From Roseomonas sp. KE2513 (GTDB taxonomy: Bacteria > Pseudomonadota > Alphaproteobacteria > Acetobacterales > Acetobacteraceae), in the NCBI RefSeq assembly GCF_016107305.1, contig NZ_RCVR01000033.1:1-52163 (forward strand): a stretch of DNA of 52,163 nt. The letters run 5' to 3'. Below the pieces are notes generated by a model. It was not told the origin of the DNA. It made no database searches and saw nothing but the letters and a program-made list of their open reading frames with translations. A program made the position numbers and the translations under genes. This document shows, in pieces, positions 28,618 through 38,996 of the stretch. Each line of letters opens with the position of its first letter. Position 1 is the first letter of the stretch.

Positions 28618-29487
28618 ATGGTGGATGACCTACCCTCCCTCGCCTCCCTCCACGCCTTCGTGCTGGTGGCGGAAACCGGCAGCCTCAGCGCGGCGGCGAC
28701 GCGGCTGAACGTCACCCAGCCCGCCGTGAGCAAGCGGCTGAGGGAGCTGGAAGCTCGGCTGGGCGTGCCGCTGCTCCGGCGCGGCGCCAACCTCGTTCGG
28801 CTCACCGAGGCTGGCGCAGCCTATGCGGAGGCGCTGGGCGAAGGTTTCACCCGGATCCGTGCGGCCACCGCCGCCCTGCAAGGGGGATCGCGCCCGGTGC
28901 GGGTGCTCGCCTATACCACCTGGGCGCTGCGCTGGCTGATTCCGCGCCTGACAAGTTTCCGCGCGGCGCATCCGGGCATGGAGGTGGAGGTCTCCACTTC
29001 CACCGACGCGCATGCGGCGAGCGACGCACGAGCGGACGTGGCCGTACGCACCTCCCCTGCCGAAACGCCGCCCGCACCGGGCGCGCTGCGGCTGCAGCCG
29101 GTGCTACTGGCACCCTTCGCTGCGCCCGCCCTCGCGCGCGGTCGGTCGCTCGCGGGGCTGCGCCTCCTCGCCAGCCGCGTCCGGCCGAATGACTGGACGC
29201 TATGGCACGCGGCGCACGGGTTGGCACCCGCTTCGGCGCCGCTGGTCTTCGAGAGCACCACCCTGGCCATCCAGGCGGCGATGGAGGGCATGGGGGCCGT
29301 GATCTGCTCCCCCGCCTTCGTCGAGCGCGAGTTGCGCGGTCGCGTCCTGCGCCGACTGGCCCCCGACACCATCCCGGCCGGGGACCACTACTGGCTGATC
29401 CGGCCCGCCGGCCCCCTGCGCCCGGCCGTGGCCGCCTTCACGGACTGGCTGCTGGAGGAGGTGGCGGAGCCTAGCTGCCCACCTTGA
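28618..29487 (+). CDS. LysR-family transcriptional regulator
   Basis: This 289-residue regulator has the LysR helix-turn-helix at residues 10-65 (FVLVAETGSLSAAATRLNVTQPAVSKRLRELEARLGVPLLRR) and a GcvA-like periplasmic-binding-type effector domain. It is divergent from the Bug-hydroxyacid dehydrogenase-crotonase-CoA ligase operon, so it is the likely regulator of that operon. The ATG at 28618 fits the family start; there is no strong ribosome site and the frame is open back to 28495. Its 3' end overlaps the convergent aspartate dehydrogenase gene by 17 bases. Confidence 0.9.
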   Translation: MVDDLPSLASLHAFVLVAETGSLSAAATRLNVTQPAVSKRLRELEARLGVPLLRRGANLVRLTEAGAAYAEALGEGFTRIRAATAALQGGSRPVRVLAYTTWALRWLIPRLTSFRAAHPGMEVEVSTSTDAHAASDARADVAVRTSPAETPPAPGALRLQPVLLAPFAAPALARGRSLAGLRLLASRVRPNDWTLWHAAHGLAPASAPLVFESTTLAIQAAMEGMGAVICSPAFVERELRGRVLRRLAPDTIPAGDHYWLIRPAGPLRPAVAAFTDWLLEEVAEPSCPP

Positions 29488-30277
29488 GCGTGGAGACGAG
29501 GCCGCGCAGGAGGGAGAGGATCGAGAGAGGGGTGAGCTTGCCCGTGCGCGGGTTGGTCTCGCTCGGCACCCCCTCCACGGTCATGGTCAGGCGGGCGGCG
29601 CCGGCTTCGGCGCGGATGGTGTGGGTGTTGCGGGGCAGGCCGGGCACGGCCCAGATCTCCACCGTCGTGCGCTCCGGCCCGATGCCGGCCAGGGCGAGGG
29701 CGGCGGCGACGTTCACGTTGGCGGGGAAGCCGCGCGCCGCATCCAGGGCATTTCCCTTGAAGACGAGGGTCGGCTCCGTCACCGCGGCCATATCGAGGCC
29801 CTTCTCCGCGAGGTAGGGGGCGCCCTCCAATCCGCGGGGCGGCTTACGAGTCTCGATGGTCACGCTCTCCACCGGCCCCTCGGCGACGGCACGGATGGCG
29901 TCGAGGCCCAGCAGGGCTCCGGTGGGCACGAGGATGCGGGCGCCGGTGCGGCGCGCCTCCTCCACGAGGTGCATGCGGGGTAGCAGCGCGCCGACCGAAG
30001 CGGGGACGAAGAGGCGCCCCCGGGCGATGGCGGGGCGCGCCACCTCCTCGAAGACGGCGGCGGGGGCGCATTCCACGACGATCGCGGCCTCATCGGCCAG
30101 CGCGGCGAGAGGGACGAGCTTCGGGCGATAAGCGAAGCCGGCGAGGTTCGCCTCGGCCTTCGCGGCGTCGCGGGCCGAGACGGCGACGAGGCGCAGCCCT
30201 TCCGGCTGCCTGTCCAGCAGCCGGGCGAGTTCCAGGCCGATGGCGCCCAGGCCTGCAATCGCGACAGTCTTCTCCAC
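29471..30277 (-). CDS. aspartate dehydrogenase family protein
   Basis: This 268-residue protein has the N-terminal Rossmann motif AIAGLGAIGLELARLL, the VECAPAAVFEEVA segment, and the C-terminal FPANVNVAAALALAGIGPERTTVEIW region with a His in NTHTIRAEAG, as in L-aspartate dehydrogenases (NadX family). It would interconvert aspartate and oxaloacetate or iminoaspartate; related enzymes act on other amino acids. The GTG start at 30277 is chosen because AGGAG lies six bases upstream. It is in an operon with the SDR gene ten bases upstream. Confidence 0.85.
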   Translation of the reverse strand: MEKTVAIAGLGAIGLELARLLDRQPEGLRLVAVSARDAAKAEANLAGFAYRPKLVPLAALADEAAIVVECAPAAVFEEVARPAIARGRLFVPASVGALLPRMHLVEEARRTGARILVPTGALLGLDAIRAVAEGPVESVTIETRKPPRGLEGAPYLAEKGLDMAAVTEPTLVFKGNALDAARGFPANVNVAAALALAGIGPERTTVEIWAVPGLPRNTHTIRAEAGAARLTMTVEGVPSETNPRTGKLTPLSILSLLRGLVSTLKVGS

Positions 30278-30287
30278 GGAAATCTCC

Positions 30288-31055
30288 TCAGGGAACCGGC
30301 GAGAGGCCGCCATCGACGTTGATGGCGGTGCCGGTGACGTATTCGCCGGCCGCGGAGACGAGCGCCAGAGCCATGGCGGCGAACTCCTCCGCGCGGCCCA
30401 TGCGGCCCATGGGGATGGCGCGGCCGGCCTCCTCCTTCCATTCCTCGTAGGTCTGGCCGGCGGGGTCGGCGGCGTGGCGGCGCACCCACTGGTCGCTGTC
30501 GATCTTGCCGACGAGCAGGGCGTTTACGTTGATGCCGAGCGAGGCCCCCTCCCCCGCCAGCACCTTCATCAGGGCCAAGCCGGCGGCGCGGGAGACGGCT
30601 GTGGGGGCGCCGCCCGCGGGCGGCGCCTTGGCCCCGGTGTTCAGCACATTGATCACCCGCCCGAAGCGCCGCTCCGCCATGCCTGGCCAGGCGAGGCGGG
30701 TGAGGCGGATGGCGGCGAAGAGCTTCAGGTCGAGGTCCGCCTGCCAGTCCGCGTCGGTAATCCGGGTGAAGGGCGCGCGGCGGGAGGTGCCGGCGTTGTT
30801 GACGAGGATGTCCACTCCGCCCAGCCCCGCTTCGGCGGCGGCGAAGGCGCGCTCGCAGCCCTCGGCGGTGGCAAGGTCCGCCTGAACGGGCACGCTGCCG
30901 GGGAGGGAGGCGGCGGCTTGGGCGAGCGGCCCTTCCTCCCGCGCGACGATCGCGACCCGGGCGCCGACCTCGGTGAAGGCGCGGGCCATGGCGAGGCCGA
31001 GCCCGCGCGAGCCGCCGGTGACCAGGGCGCGGCGCCCTTCGAGGCTGAGATGCAA
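30288..31055 (-). CDS. SDR-family protein lacking the canonical YxxxK
   Basis: This 255-residue Rossmann protein has the classical-SDR cofactor motif TGGSRGLGLAMA and the NNAG motif (ILVNNAGTS), and ends in VTGTAINVDGG. The catalytic Tyr and Lys are missing: the region reads APTAVSRAAGLALMK, with Thr and Arg where Tyr and Lys belong. The fold is clear but classical oxidoreductase catalysis is doubtful. The start is probably TTG at 31055, with GGAGG six bases upstream. No ATG fits better. It is co-transcribed with the aspartate dehydrogenase gene. Confidence 0.85.
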   Translation of the reverse strand: MHLSLEGRRALVTGGSRGLGLAMARAFTEVGARVAIVAREEGPLAQAAASLPGSVPVQADLATAEGCERAFAAAEAGLGGVDILVNNAGTSRRAPFTRITDADWQADLDLKLFAAIRLTRLAWPGMAERRFGRVINVLNTGAKAPPAGGAPTAVSRAAGLALMKVLAGEGASLGINVNALLVGKIDSDQWVRRHAADPAGQTYEEWKEEAGRAIPMGRMGRAEEFAAMALALVSAAGEYVTGTAINVDGGLSPVP

Positions 31056-31158
31056 GGCCGTTCCTCCGATCCTTCGCGGCGCCAGTCGTGAAGGATGCGG
31101 CGCGGCTGTCAACCGGGAGGGGGGCGACTGGGCGGACTGGAGGGGAAAAGGGGAGATG

Positions 31159-31232
31159 GGCGACCTACGGGGCTCGAACCCGTGACATCCACGACCACAA
31201 CGTGGCGCTCTACCAACTGAGCTAAGGCCGCC
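31159..31232 (-). tRNA. tRNA-His (anticodon GTG)
   Basis: The minus strand folds into a cloverleaf with the extra 5' G (G-1) opposite C73 that marks tRNA-His. The anticodon stem CCACG/CGTGG encloses TTGTGGT with anticodon GTG, and the T loop has GTTCGAG. CCA is not encoded (CAT follows C73). Confidence 0.96.
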
Positions 31233-31237
31233 ATACC

Positions 31238-31258
31238 GCCGGAACCGAAGGTTCCGGC
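31238..31258. terminator. hairpin between the aminotransferase gene and tRNA-His
   Basis: GCCGGAACC, a GAA loop and GGTTCCGGC form a perfect 9-bp stem. It lies after the minus-strand aminotransferase gene and six bases before the tRNA. No T-run follows, so it may be a weak or Rho-assisted terminator or a processing signal. Confidence 0.35.
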
Positions 31259-31339
31259 AACCGACCGGGAGTTCCGGCCGGCGGCGCGGTTTAGGGTGCC
31301 GGACGGGCTCCCGTCAACGGGGGTTATGCCCGGCCGGGG

Positions 31340-33200
<1,861 letters not shown>

Positions 33201-33207
33201 CAGCTCT

Positions 33208-33239
33208 CCCGCCCGCTGGCCCGAGGGGGCGCGGGCGGG
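33208..33239 (+). promoter_or_regulatory. hairpin in the glnB-glnA gap
   Basis: CCCGCCCGC and GCGGGCGGG form a perfect 9-bp stem around a 14-base loop eight bases after the glnB stop. No T-run follows. It could attenuate or stabilise the message between the two genes. Confidence 0.4.
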
Positions 33240-33300
33240 CCAGGCGGGGCAGGAACGGTCCCGCAAGTTTAACGCGTTTCAGCCGAATAGGGGCCATCGA

Positions 33301-34722
33301 ATGGCGAATAGTAAGGAAAGCGTCTCCAAGGTGATGGAGATGATCAAGGAGAACAGCGTCGAGTACGTGGACTTCCGGTTCACGGACCCGAAGGGCAAGT
33401 GGCAGCACACCGCCCAGCACGTCTCCACCATCGAGGAGGACACCTTCTCTGAGGGGATCATGTTCGACGGCTCCTCGATCGCCGGCTGGAAGGCGATCAA
33501 CGAGTCTGACATGATCCTCATGCCGGACACGCTGAATGCCTGCATGGACCCCTTCAGCGCGAAGCCGCAGCTGATTCTCTTCTGCGACATCATCGAGCCC
33601 TCGACCGGCCAGCTCTACTCGCGCGACCCGCGCGGCACGGCGAAGAAGGCCGAGGCCTATCTCAAGTCCTCCGGCATCGGCGACACTGCCTTCTTCGGCC
33701 CCGAGGCCGAGTTCTTCGTGTTCGATGACGTGAAGTTCGGCACGGGCGGCAACTACGGCATGTACCGCCTCGAGAGCGGTGAGGGCCCGGGCGCCTCCAT
33801 GAAGGAGTTCCCGGAGGGGAACATGGGCCACCGCCCCGGCGTGAAGGGCGGCTACTTCCCGGTGAACCCGGTAGACTCCGAGGTGGACCTGCGCGCCGAG
33901 ATGCTCTCCACGATGATGGAGATGGGCGTCCTCGGCGAGAAGCACCACCATGAGGTGGCGCAGAGCCAGCACGAGCTCGGCACCAAGTTCGGCCCGCTGA
34001 TCACCCAGGCCGACCACATGCAGATCTATAAGTACTGCATCCACAACGTCGCGCATTCCTACGGGAAGACGGCGACCTTCATGCCGAAGCCGATCTATGG
34101 CGACAACGGCTCGGGCATGCACGTGCACCAGTCCATCTGGAAGGACGGAAAGCCGCTCTTCGCCGGCAACGGCTACGCGGACCTGTCGGACCACGCGCTG
34201 TGGTACATCGGCGGTATCATCAAGCACGCGAAGTCGCTGAACGCCTTCACCAACCCGCTGACCAACTCCTACAAGCGGCTGATCCCGGGCTTCGAGGCCC
34301 CCGTGCTGCTAGCCTACTCGGCCCGCAACCGCTCCGCCTCCTGCCGCATCCCCTACGCGACGAGCCCGAAGGCCAAGCGCGTCGAGGTGCGCTTCCCGGA
34401 TCCGGGCGCGAACCCCTACCTCGCCTTCGCCGCGATGCTGATGGCGGGCCTGGACGGGATCAAGAACAAGATCCATCCGGGCGAGCCGATGGACAAGGAC
34501 CTCTATGACCTGCCGCCGGAGGAGCTGAAGGGCATCCCGACGGTCTGCGGTTCGCTGCGCGAGGCCCTGCAGTCCCTCGAGGCCGACCACGAGTACCTGC
34601 TGGCCGGCGACGTGTTCTCGAAGGACCAGATCGAGAGCTACATCGAGCTGAAGTGGCAGGACGTGTACCGGTTCGAGCACACCCCGCACCCGGTCGAGTT
34701 CGAGATGTACTACTCGGTCTGA
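33301..34722 (+). CDS. glnA: glutamine synthetase type I
   Basis: This 473-residue dodecameric enzyme makes glutamine from glutamate and ammonia. Visible are FDGSSIAGW, the metal-binding [12 protein letters not shown], the ATP-binding [25 protein letters not shown], and the adenylylation loop DLYDLPPEE with Tyr402, so it is a GSI-beta form controlled by GlnE and GlnB. Length is normal. It follows glnB, probably in the same transcript, and is closed by a strong terminator. Confidence 0.98.
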   Translation: MANSKESVSKVMEMIKENSVEYVDFRFTDPKGKWQHTAQHVSTIEEDTFSEGIMFDGSSIAGWKAINESDMILMPDTLNACMDPFSAKPQLILFCDIIEPSTGQLYSRDPRGTAKKAEAYLKSSGIGDTAFFGPEAEFFVFDDVKFGTGGNYGMYRLESGEGPGASMKEFPEGNMGHRPGVKGGYFPVNPVDSEVDLRAEMLSTMMEMGVLGEKHHHEVAQSQHELGTKFGPLITQADHMQIYKYCIHNVAHSYGKTATFMPKPIYGDNGSGMHVHQSIWKDGKPLFAGNGYADLSDHALWYIGGIIKHAKSLNAFTNPLTNSYKRLIPGFEAPVLLAYSARNRSASCRIPYATSPKAKRVEVRFPDPGANPYLAFAAMLMAGLDGIKNKIHPGEPMDKDLYDLPPEELKGIPTVCGSLREALQSLEADHEYLLAGDVFSKDQIESYIELKWQDVYRFEHTPHPVEFEMYYSV

Positions 34723-34753
34723 GCCACTTCGCTCACGGCTGATCGCTTGGGGG

Positions 34754-34788
34754 CGGCCCGCGTCGAGAGACGCGGGCCGTTCCTTTTT
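34754..34788 (+). terminator. intrinsic terminator of glnBA
   Basis: A perfect 11-bp stem (CGGCCCGCGTC with its complement) closes a GAGA tetraloop and is followed by TTCCTTTTT. It lies 32 bases after the glnA stop and is the clearest intrinsic terminator in the window. Confidence 0.9.
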
Positions 34789-34818
34789 CGGGCCCGCAGT
34801 GGGTTAGGAGCGAGTGGG

Positions 34819-35790
34819 TCAAGAGAGCTTGATGCCGGCGGCGCGGATGAGCGTGCCCAGCCGGGCGCTCTCCGTTTGCATAAAGCGGGTGAACTCCGCG
34901 GGGGTGCTGCCGACGCCCTGCACCTCCATGCCGCGCAGGCGGGTGCGCACCTCCTCCGTAGCCAGCGCGGCGACAACCGCCGCTTGCAACCGCGCCACCC
35001 GGTCGGGCGGTGTCGCGGCCGGCGAGAAGAGGCCGCAGATGTCGGAGAGGGCATAGTCGGGGATGCCGCATTCCGCGCCCGTCGGCACGTCCGGCAGGCT
35101 CGGGATGCGCTCGGCGGTCACGGCCATCAGGGGGCGGGCGCCGGCGGCCAGGGCGGGCTGCAGCGTACCAACGGAGTTGAAGCTCGCCTCCACCACCCCG
35201 GCCGCGAGGTCACGCGCCGCGTCGGCACCGCCGCGATATGGAACGTGCTCCAACCGGATGCCGGTGCGGAGCTGCAGCAGCTCCGCCGCCATGTGCTGAG
35301 CGGTCGCGTTGCCGGGCGTGCCGTAGGTGATGGGCTCCGGCCGCTTGCGGGCGAGAGCGAGGAAGCCTGCCGCATCCGTCACCGGAAAATCCCTCCGCAC
35401 CGCGAGTACCGTCGGGAAGAGCACGACCAGGCTGACGGGGGCGAAAGCCGTCGCGTAGTCGAAGGACAGGCCGCTGAAGAGGTGTGGGTTGGAGGCCTGC
35501 GTGAGCGTGGAGAGAAGGACGGTGTGCCCATCCGGCGGCGCGGCGGCGACGAAGGCGGCGGCGTTGGTGCCGCTCGCGCCGCTGCGGTTCTCCACCACGA
35601 CTGTTTGGCCGAGCACCTCGCCCATGGCGGGCGCGATCAGCCGCGCGACGGTATCGGCCGCGCCACCAGGGGCAAAGCCCACTATCAGGCGCAGCGGACG
35701 CGCGGAGATGGGCTGGGCCCGCAGCGCGGCGGGCGCGGCAAGCCCCGCGCCGGCGAGGATCGCGCGGCGGGGGAACAAGGGGCGTCCCAT
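34819..35790 (-). CDS. Bug/TctC transporter receptor (second of a pair)
   Basis: This 323-residue periplasmic receptor starts MGRPLFPRRAILAGAGLAAPAALRA, a twin-arginine-free Sec-type signal. Family segments are RPLRLIVGFAPGGAADTVARLI, VVENRSGASGTNAAA and VPYRGGADAARDLAAG. The ligand is unknown, probably an organic or aromatic acid. It begins four bases after the stop of the preceding receptor gene (35795-36766), so the two are co-transcribed. They are distant in sequence, not a recent duplicate. A GTG at 35793 is an alternative start. Confidence 0.9.
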   Translation of the reverse strand: MGRPLFPRRAILAGAGLAAPAALRAQPISARPLRLIVGFAPGGAADTVARLIAPAMGEVLGQTVVVENRSGASGTNAAAFVAAAPPDGHTVLLSTLTQASNPHLFSGLSFDYATAFAPVSLVVLFPTVLAVRRDFPVTDAAGFLALARKRPEPITYGTPGNATAQHMAAELLQLRTGIRLEHVPYRGGADAARDLAAGVVEASFNSVGTLQPALAAGARPLMAVTAERIPSLPDVPTGAECGIPDYALSDICGLFSPAATPPDRVARLQAAVVAALATEEVRTRLRGMEVQGVGSTPAEFTRFMQTESARLGTLIRAAGIKLS

Positions 35791-35794
35791 CACC

Positions 35795-36766
35795 CTAGAC
35801 CGTGATCTTGGCGTCGGTGATCAGCTTCCGCCAGGTCTCGAATTCCTGGCGAAGGGTAGCAGCAGCCTCGGCGCTCGTGCTGCCGCGTCCCTCCGCACCG
35901 ACGCGTTCGAGGCTTGTGGCCGTCTCGGGGCGACGGATAACCTCCATGGCCGCAGCATGCATGCGTGCGATGATTCGGTCCGGCGTCGCGGCCGGAACGA
36001 GCAGCGCGAGCCAGAGATCCACGACGAAGTCTTCCATCCCGGACTCCCGCATCGTCGGCAGGTCCGGAAAGGCGGCGCTGCGCTGCGGGCCGGTGGTGGC
36101 CAGCGCACGCAGCTTGCCGTCGTTCACCAGGCCACGGGCGCCCGCGATGCTGCTGAAGGCGAAGGCCACCTGCCCTGTCATCATGTCGGTGAAGCCCGCC
36201 GCGATGCCGCGGTAAGGGACATGCGTCGGCTCGCAGCCGGTGATGCGGCCGAACATCTCGCCCGCCAGGTGCGGCGTGGTGCCGGTGCCGGCGGAAGCAA
36301 AGCTCAGCCGTCCCCGGTTCGCGCGCGCATGGGCGACGAAGTCAGCGATGCTGCGCACCGGAAGGTCCGGCCCAACGACGAGAACGAGCGGCGAGCTGGT
36401 GAGGATGGAGACCGGCCGCAGATCCTTGAAGAGATCATAGGGCACCCGCGACTGGAGCGAGGGATTGATGACGACCGCCGGGTCCATGATGAGCTGCACG
36501 TAGCCGTCAGACGCCGACTTCGCGACGTAGTCGGTGCCGACGACGCCGCCCGCCCCCGCACGGTTCTCGGCCACGACGGATTGGCGCAGCGGTTCGCTCA
36601 GGCCTTGCGCGAAGACGCGGCCGACATAGTCCACCACGCCGCCGGGCGCGTAGGGCAGCACGAGGCGGATCGGGCGGTCCGGGAAATCTTGCGCCCAGGC
36701 TCGGCCTCCACCGGTAGCCGCCAGCGCCGTGGCGGAGAGAAGGGTGCGCCTGTTCAACTTCAGCAT
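35795..36766 (-). CDS. Bug/TctC transporter receptor (first of a pair)
   Basis: This 323-residue receptor has the signal peptide MLKLNRRTLLSATALAATGGGRAWAQ and the Bug-family segments FPDRPIRLVLPYAPGGVVDYVGRVF, VVAENRAGAGGVVGTDYVA and VPYRGIAAGFTDMMTG. The ATG at 36766 is chosen because the signal peptide starts there. The 177-base gap upstream contains a copy of the shared palindrome at 36909-36924, so the receptor pair is probably in the same regulon as the hydroxylase operon. No permease gene is nearby. Confidence 0.9.
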   Translation of the reverse strand: MLKLNRRTLLSATALAATGGGRAWAQDFPDRPIRLVLPYAPGGVVDYVGRVFAQGLSEPLRQSVVAENRAGAGGVVGTDYVAKSASDGYVQLIMDPAVVINPSLQSRVPYDLFKDLRPVSILTSSPLVLVVGPDLPVRSIADFVAHARANRGRLSFASAGTGTTPHLAGEMFGRITGCEPTHVPYRGIAAGFTDMMTGQVAFAFSSIAGARGLVNDGKLRALATTGPQRSAAFPDLPTMRESGMEDFVVDLWLALLVPAATPDRIIARMHAAAMEVIRRPETATSLERVGAEGRGSTSAEAAATLRQEFETWRKLITDAKITV

Positions 36767-36908
36767 GGGGTGCCATCCGCCCGAAGGTGTCGCCGACCGT
36801 GCCACGCGCTTCCGTAGTGTCTTACGGCGGCTCTTGCGGCCACCCGTTGTGCATGCGCGGCTGGTTCGCGCCGCGGTGTCACAAGCGATCCGAGCATTTG
36901 CGCGGACA

Positions 36909-36924
36909 TAATGTCAAGACATTA
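36909..36924. promoter_or_regulatory. operator copy 1, TAATGTC-AA-GACATTA
   Basis: This is a perfect 7-bp inverted repeat around AA. It lies 143 bases before the first Bug receptor gene and 20 bases past the end of the decarboxylase-like gene. On the minus strand it includes TTGACA, so a bound repressor could cover a -35 box. It matches two other copies, at 46462 and 47445, next to a GntR gene. Confidence 0.75.
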
Positions 36925-36943
36925 GCCCGTTGCTCAGCAATCC

Positions 36944-37933
36944 TCAGACCTTCGCCAGATCCTGTACGGAGGCCGGGAAAAGCTCCTCGACCGCGAGCTG
37001 GCGCACTGTCAGTCCCTGCGACCAGGCGTAGTGCGTCATGCGTTCTAGCACATGCGCGTTCGCCGCGGCGCCATAGGGCCAGAAGTCGTAGCCCATGAGC
37101 GCGCGCGTGCGCTCCAGTTCGTCCACTGCCCAGGGTAGCGTGGTATAGAGATGGCCGATCTTCGCGTTGTCGATGAGGCAGAGGCGCTTGGCTTCCTCGA
37201 AGGCCATCTGCACGTTCACGGGCAACCAGGGGAAGCGCTCCACGAGGGAGCGGCGGATGCCGACGAGATGCATGATGGGAAAGATGCGCGTCTCGCGGAA
37301 ATAGGCCTCCTCCGCCGCACGGTAGTCGGGGAAGAGCCGCACGACCTCCGGCACGCGCCCGAAGCAGGAGGGCGCGCGGGCAGAGAGAAGCGCGTCGATC
37401 GCGCCGGAGGCGAGCTGGCCGGAGAGCGTTTCCCCCTCGGGGATGGGGCGCAGATCGACGCCTTCGGGGAGGTTGATAGAGACGACATTGCCGCGCCCCG
37501 GTTCCTCCAGCCCGCCGCTGCGCCAGCGCATCTCCTCCGGCTGCACACCGTACTGGTCCGCAAGGATGCCGCGCATCCAGAGCGCGACGGTCATCTGGTA
37601 TTCGGGCACGCCCACGATCCTGCCCCGAAGGTCCTCCGGCCGCGCGATGCCGCGGTCCGTGCGGATGTAGAGGGAGGAATGGCGGAAGAGGCGCGAGGGA
37701 AAGACGGGGATGCCGACATAGGGGCAGCGCCCCTCCGCGAGCTGGACCATGTAGCTGGACATGGAGAGCTCGGTGACGTCGAACTCCTGGTGGCGGAAGT
37801 TGCGGTGGAAGGCCTCCTCCGGTGACATGGCGACGGGGTAGAGGTCGCAGCCGGCGACCGTCACGCGCCCGTCGAACAGCGCGCGCGTGCGGTCGTAGGC
37901 GACGCAGGAGAGGCTGAGCGGGACGCGGCTCAC
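36944..37933 (-). CDS. 4,5-dihydroxyphthalate-decarboxylase-like protein
   Basis: This 329-residue protein resembles the family annotated as 4,5-dihydroxyphthalate decarboxylase, which has a periplasmic-binding-protein fold. It starts LSLSCVAYDRTRALFDGRVTVAG, then has FDVTELSMSSYMVQLAEG, LRGRIVGVPEYQMTVALWMRGILADQYGV and a C-terminal GYDFWPYG. There is no signal peptide, which argues for a cytosolic enzyme and against a transport receptor. The GTG at 37933 begins 17 bases past the pyrC stop. Decarboxylation of an aromatic or ring-cleaved acid is a family-based guess. Confidence 0.8.
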   Translation of the reverse strand: MSRVPLSLSCVAYDRTRALFDGRVTVAGCDLYPVAMSPEEAFHRNFRHQEFDVTELSMSSYMVQLAEGRCPYVGIPVFPSRLFRHSSLYIRTDRGIARPEDLRGRIVGVPEYQMTVALWMRGILADQYGVQPEEMRWRSGGLEEPGRGNVVSINLPEGVDLRPIPEGETLSGQLASGAIDALLSARAPSCFGRVPEVVRLFPDYRAAEEAYFRETRIFPIMHLVGIRRSLVERFPWLPVNVQMAFEEAKRLCLIDNAKIGHLYTTLPWAVDELERTRALMGYDFWPYGAAANAHVLERMTHYAWSQGLTVRQLAVEELFPASVQDLAKV

Positions 37934-37949
37934 CGCAGCAAGGCCGGCA

Positions 37950-38996
37950 TCACGACGCCACCACGCGCCAGGCCATGGTCTCCCCGCCCCGATAGACGAG
38001 GGCGCGCTCCTCCGGCCCCTCGACCGAGATTTCCTCCGGCACGGTCCAGGAGGATTTCTCCAGCGTGATCGTCGCCTCGTTCGGCCGCAGGTCGTAATGC
38101 GCGGGGCCGTTGAGCGAAGCGAAGGCCTCGAGCCTGTCCAGCGCGCCCTCCTCCTCGAAAACCTTCGCGTAGGTCTCGATGGCCACGGGCGCGTTGAAGA
38201 TGCCGGCAGCGCCGACGACGGCGAGCTTCTTGGCCACGGAATGGGGCGCGGAATCGGTGCCGAGGAAGAAGCAGGCCTCGCCGGAGGTCGCGGCCCCGCG
38301 TAGTGCGAGCCGGTCCGGTTCCGCCTTGATGACAGGCATGACGTAGTTGTAGGGCTTGTTGCCCCAGCCAAGCCAATCCGTCCGGTTCAGCTCCAGGTGG
38401 TAGGGCGTGATGGAGGCGCCGACCTGCGGGGCGGCGGAGCGCACGTAGTCGACGCCGACCTTCGAGGAGAGGTGCTCGACGATGAACTTCAGTCCCGGGT
38501 AGTCGCGCGTCCAGGGGATCAGCCGGCGCTCGATGAAGACGGCCTCGCGGTCGAAGACATCGACGGCAGGGTCCACCTCCTCCGCGTGCATCAGGAAGCG
38601 GATGCCGAGCTTCTCCATCCGCGCGAGCACCGGGCGGATCAGCTCGTAATCCGTCACGCCCGCTGCGGAATTGGTGGTGGCGTTGGCGGGGTAGAGCTTC
38701 ACCCCGGCGACCACGCCCTCCTTGAAACCACGCTCCACGTCGTCGGGATCGGTGTGGTCGGTAAGGTAAAGCGGCATCAGCGGCTGGAAGTCGGAGCCGG
38801 GCGGGCGCGCGGCAAGGAGGCGCTCGCGGTACGCCGCGGCATCCGCGGTGGTGCGGACCGGCGGCACCAGGTTCGGCATCATGATGGCGCGGCCGAAGTG
38901 GCGGGCCGTCCAGGGCAGGGCCGCGCGCATCATCTCGTTGTCGCGCACGTGCAGATGCCAGTCGTCTGGCTTGCGGATGGTCAGGCGCTGGGTCAC
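37950..38996 (-). CDS. pyrC: class II dihydroorotase (PyrC)-like cyclic amidohydrolase
   Basis: This 348-residue enzyme has the homodimeric class II dihydroorotase layout: metal motif DWHLHVRDN, the carboxylated lysine in GVKLYPANATTNS, MHAEEVD, IVEHLSSK, and FFLGTDSAPH. It reversibly opens or closes dihydroorotate in pyrimidine synthesis. The GTG at 38996 overlaps the stop of the molybdopterin subunit gene, so it is translated as part of a catabolic-looking operon. It may serve pyrimidine synthesis or may hydrolyse a cyclic amide made by the hydroxylases; the sequence alone does not decide. Confidence 0.93.
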   Translation of the reverse strand: MTQRLTIRKPDDWHLHVRDNEMMRAALPWTARHFGRAIMMPNLVPPVRTTADAAAYRERLLAARPPGSDFQPLMPLYLTDHTDPDDVERGFKEGVVAGVKLYPANATTNSAAGVTDYELIRPVLARMEKLGIRFLMHAEEVDPAVDVFDREAVFIERRLIPWTRDYPGLKFIVEHLSSKVGVDYVRSAAPQVGASITPYHLELNRTDWLGWGNKPYNYVMPVIKAEPDRLALRGAATSGEACFFLGTDSAPHSVAKKLAVVGAAGIFNAPVAIETYAKVFEEEGALDRLEAFASLNGPAHYDLRPNEATITLEKSSWTVPEEISVEGPEERALVYRGGETMAWRVVAS

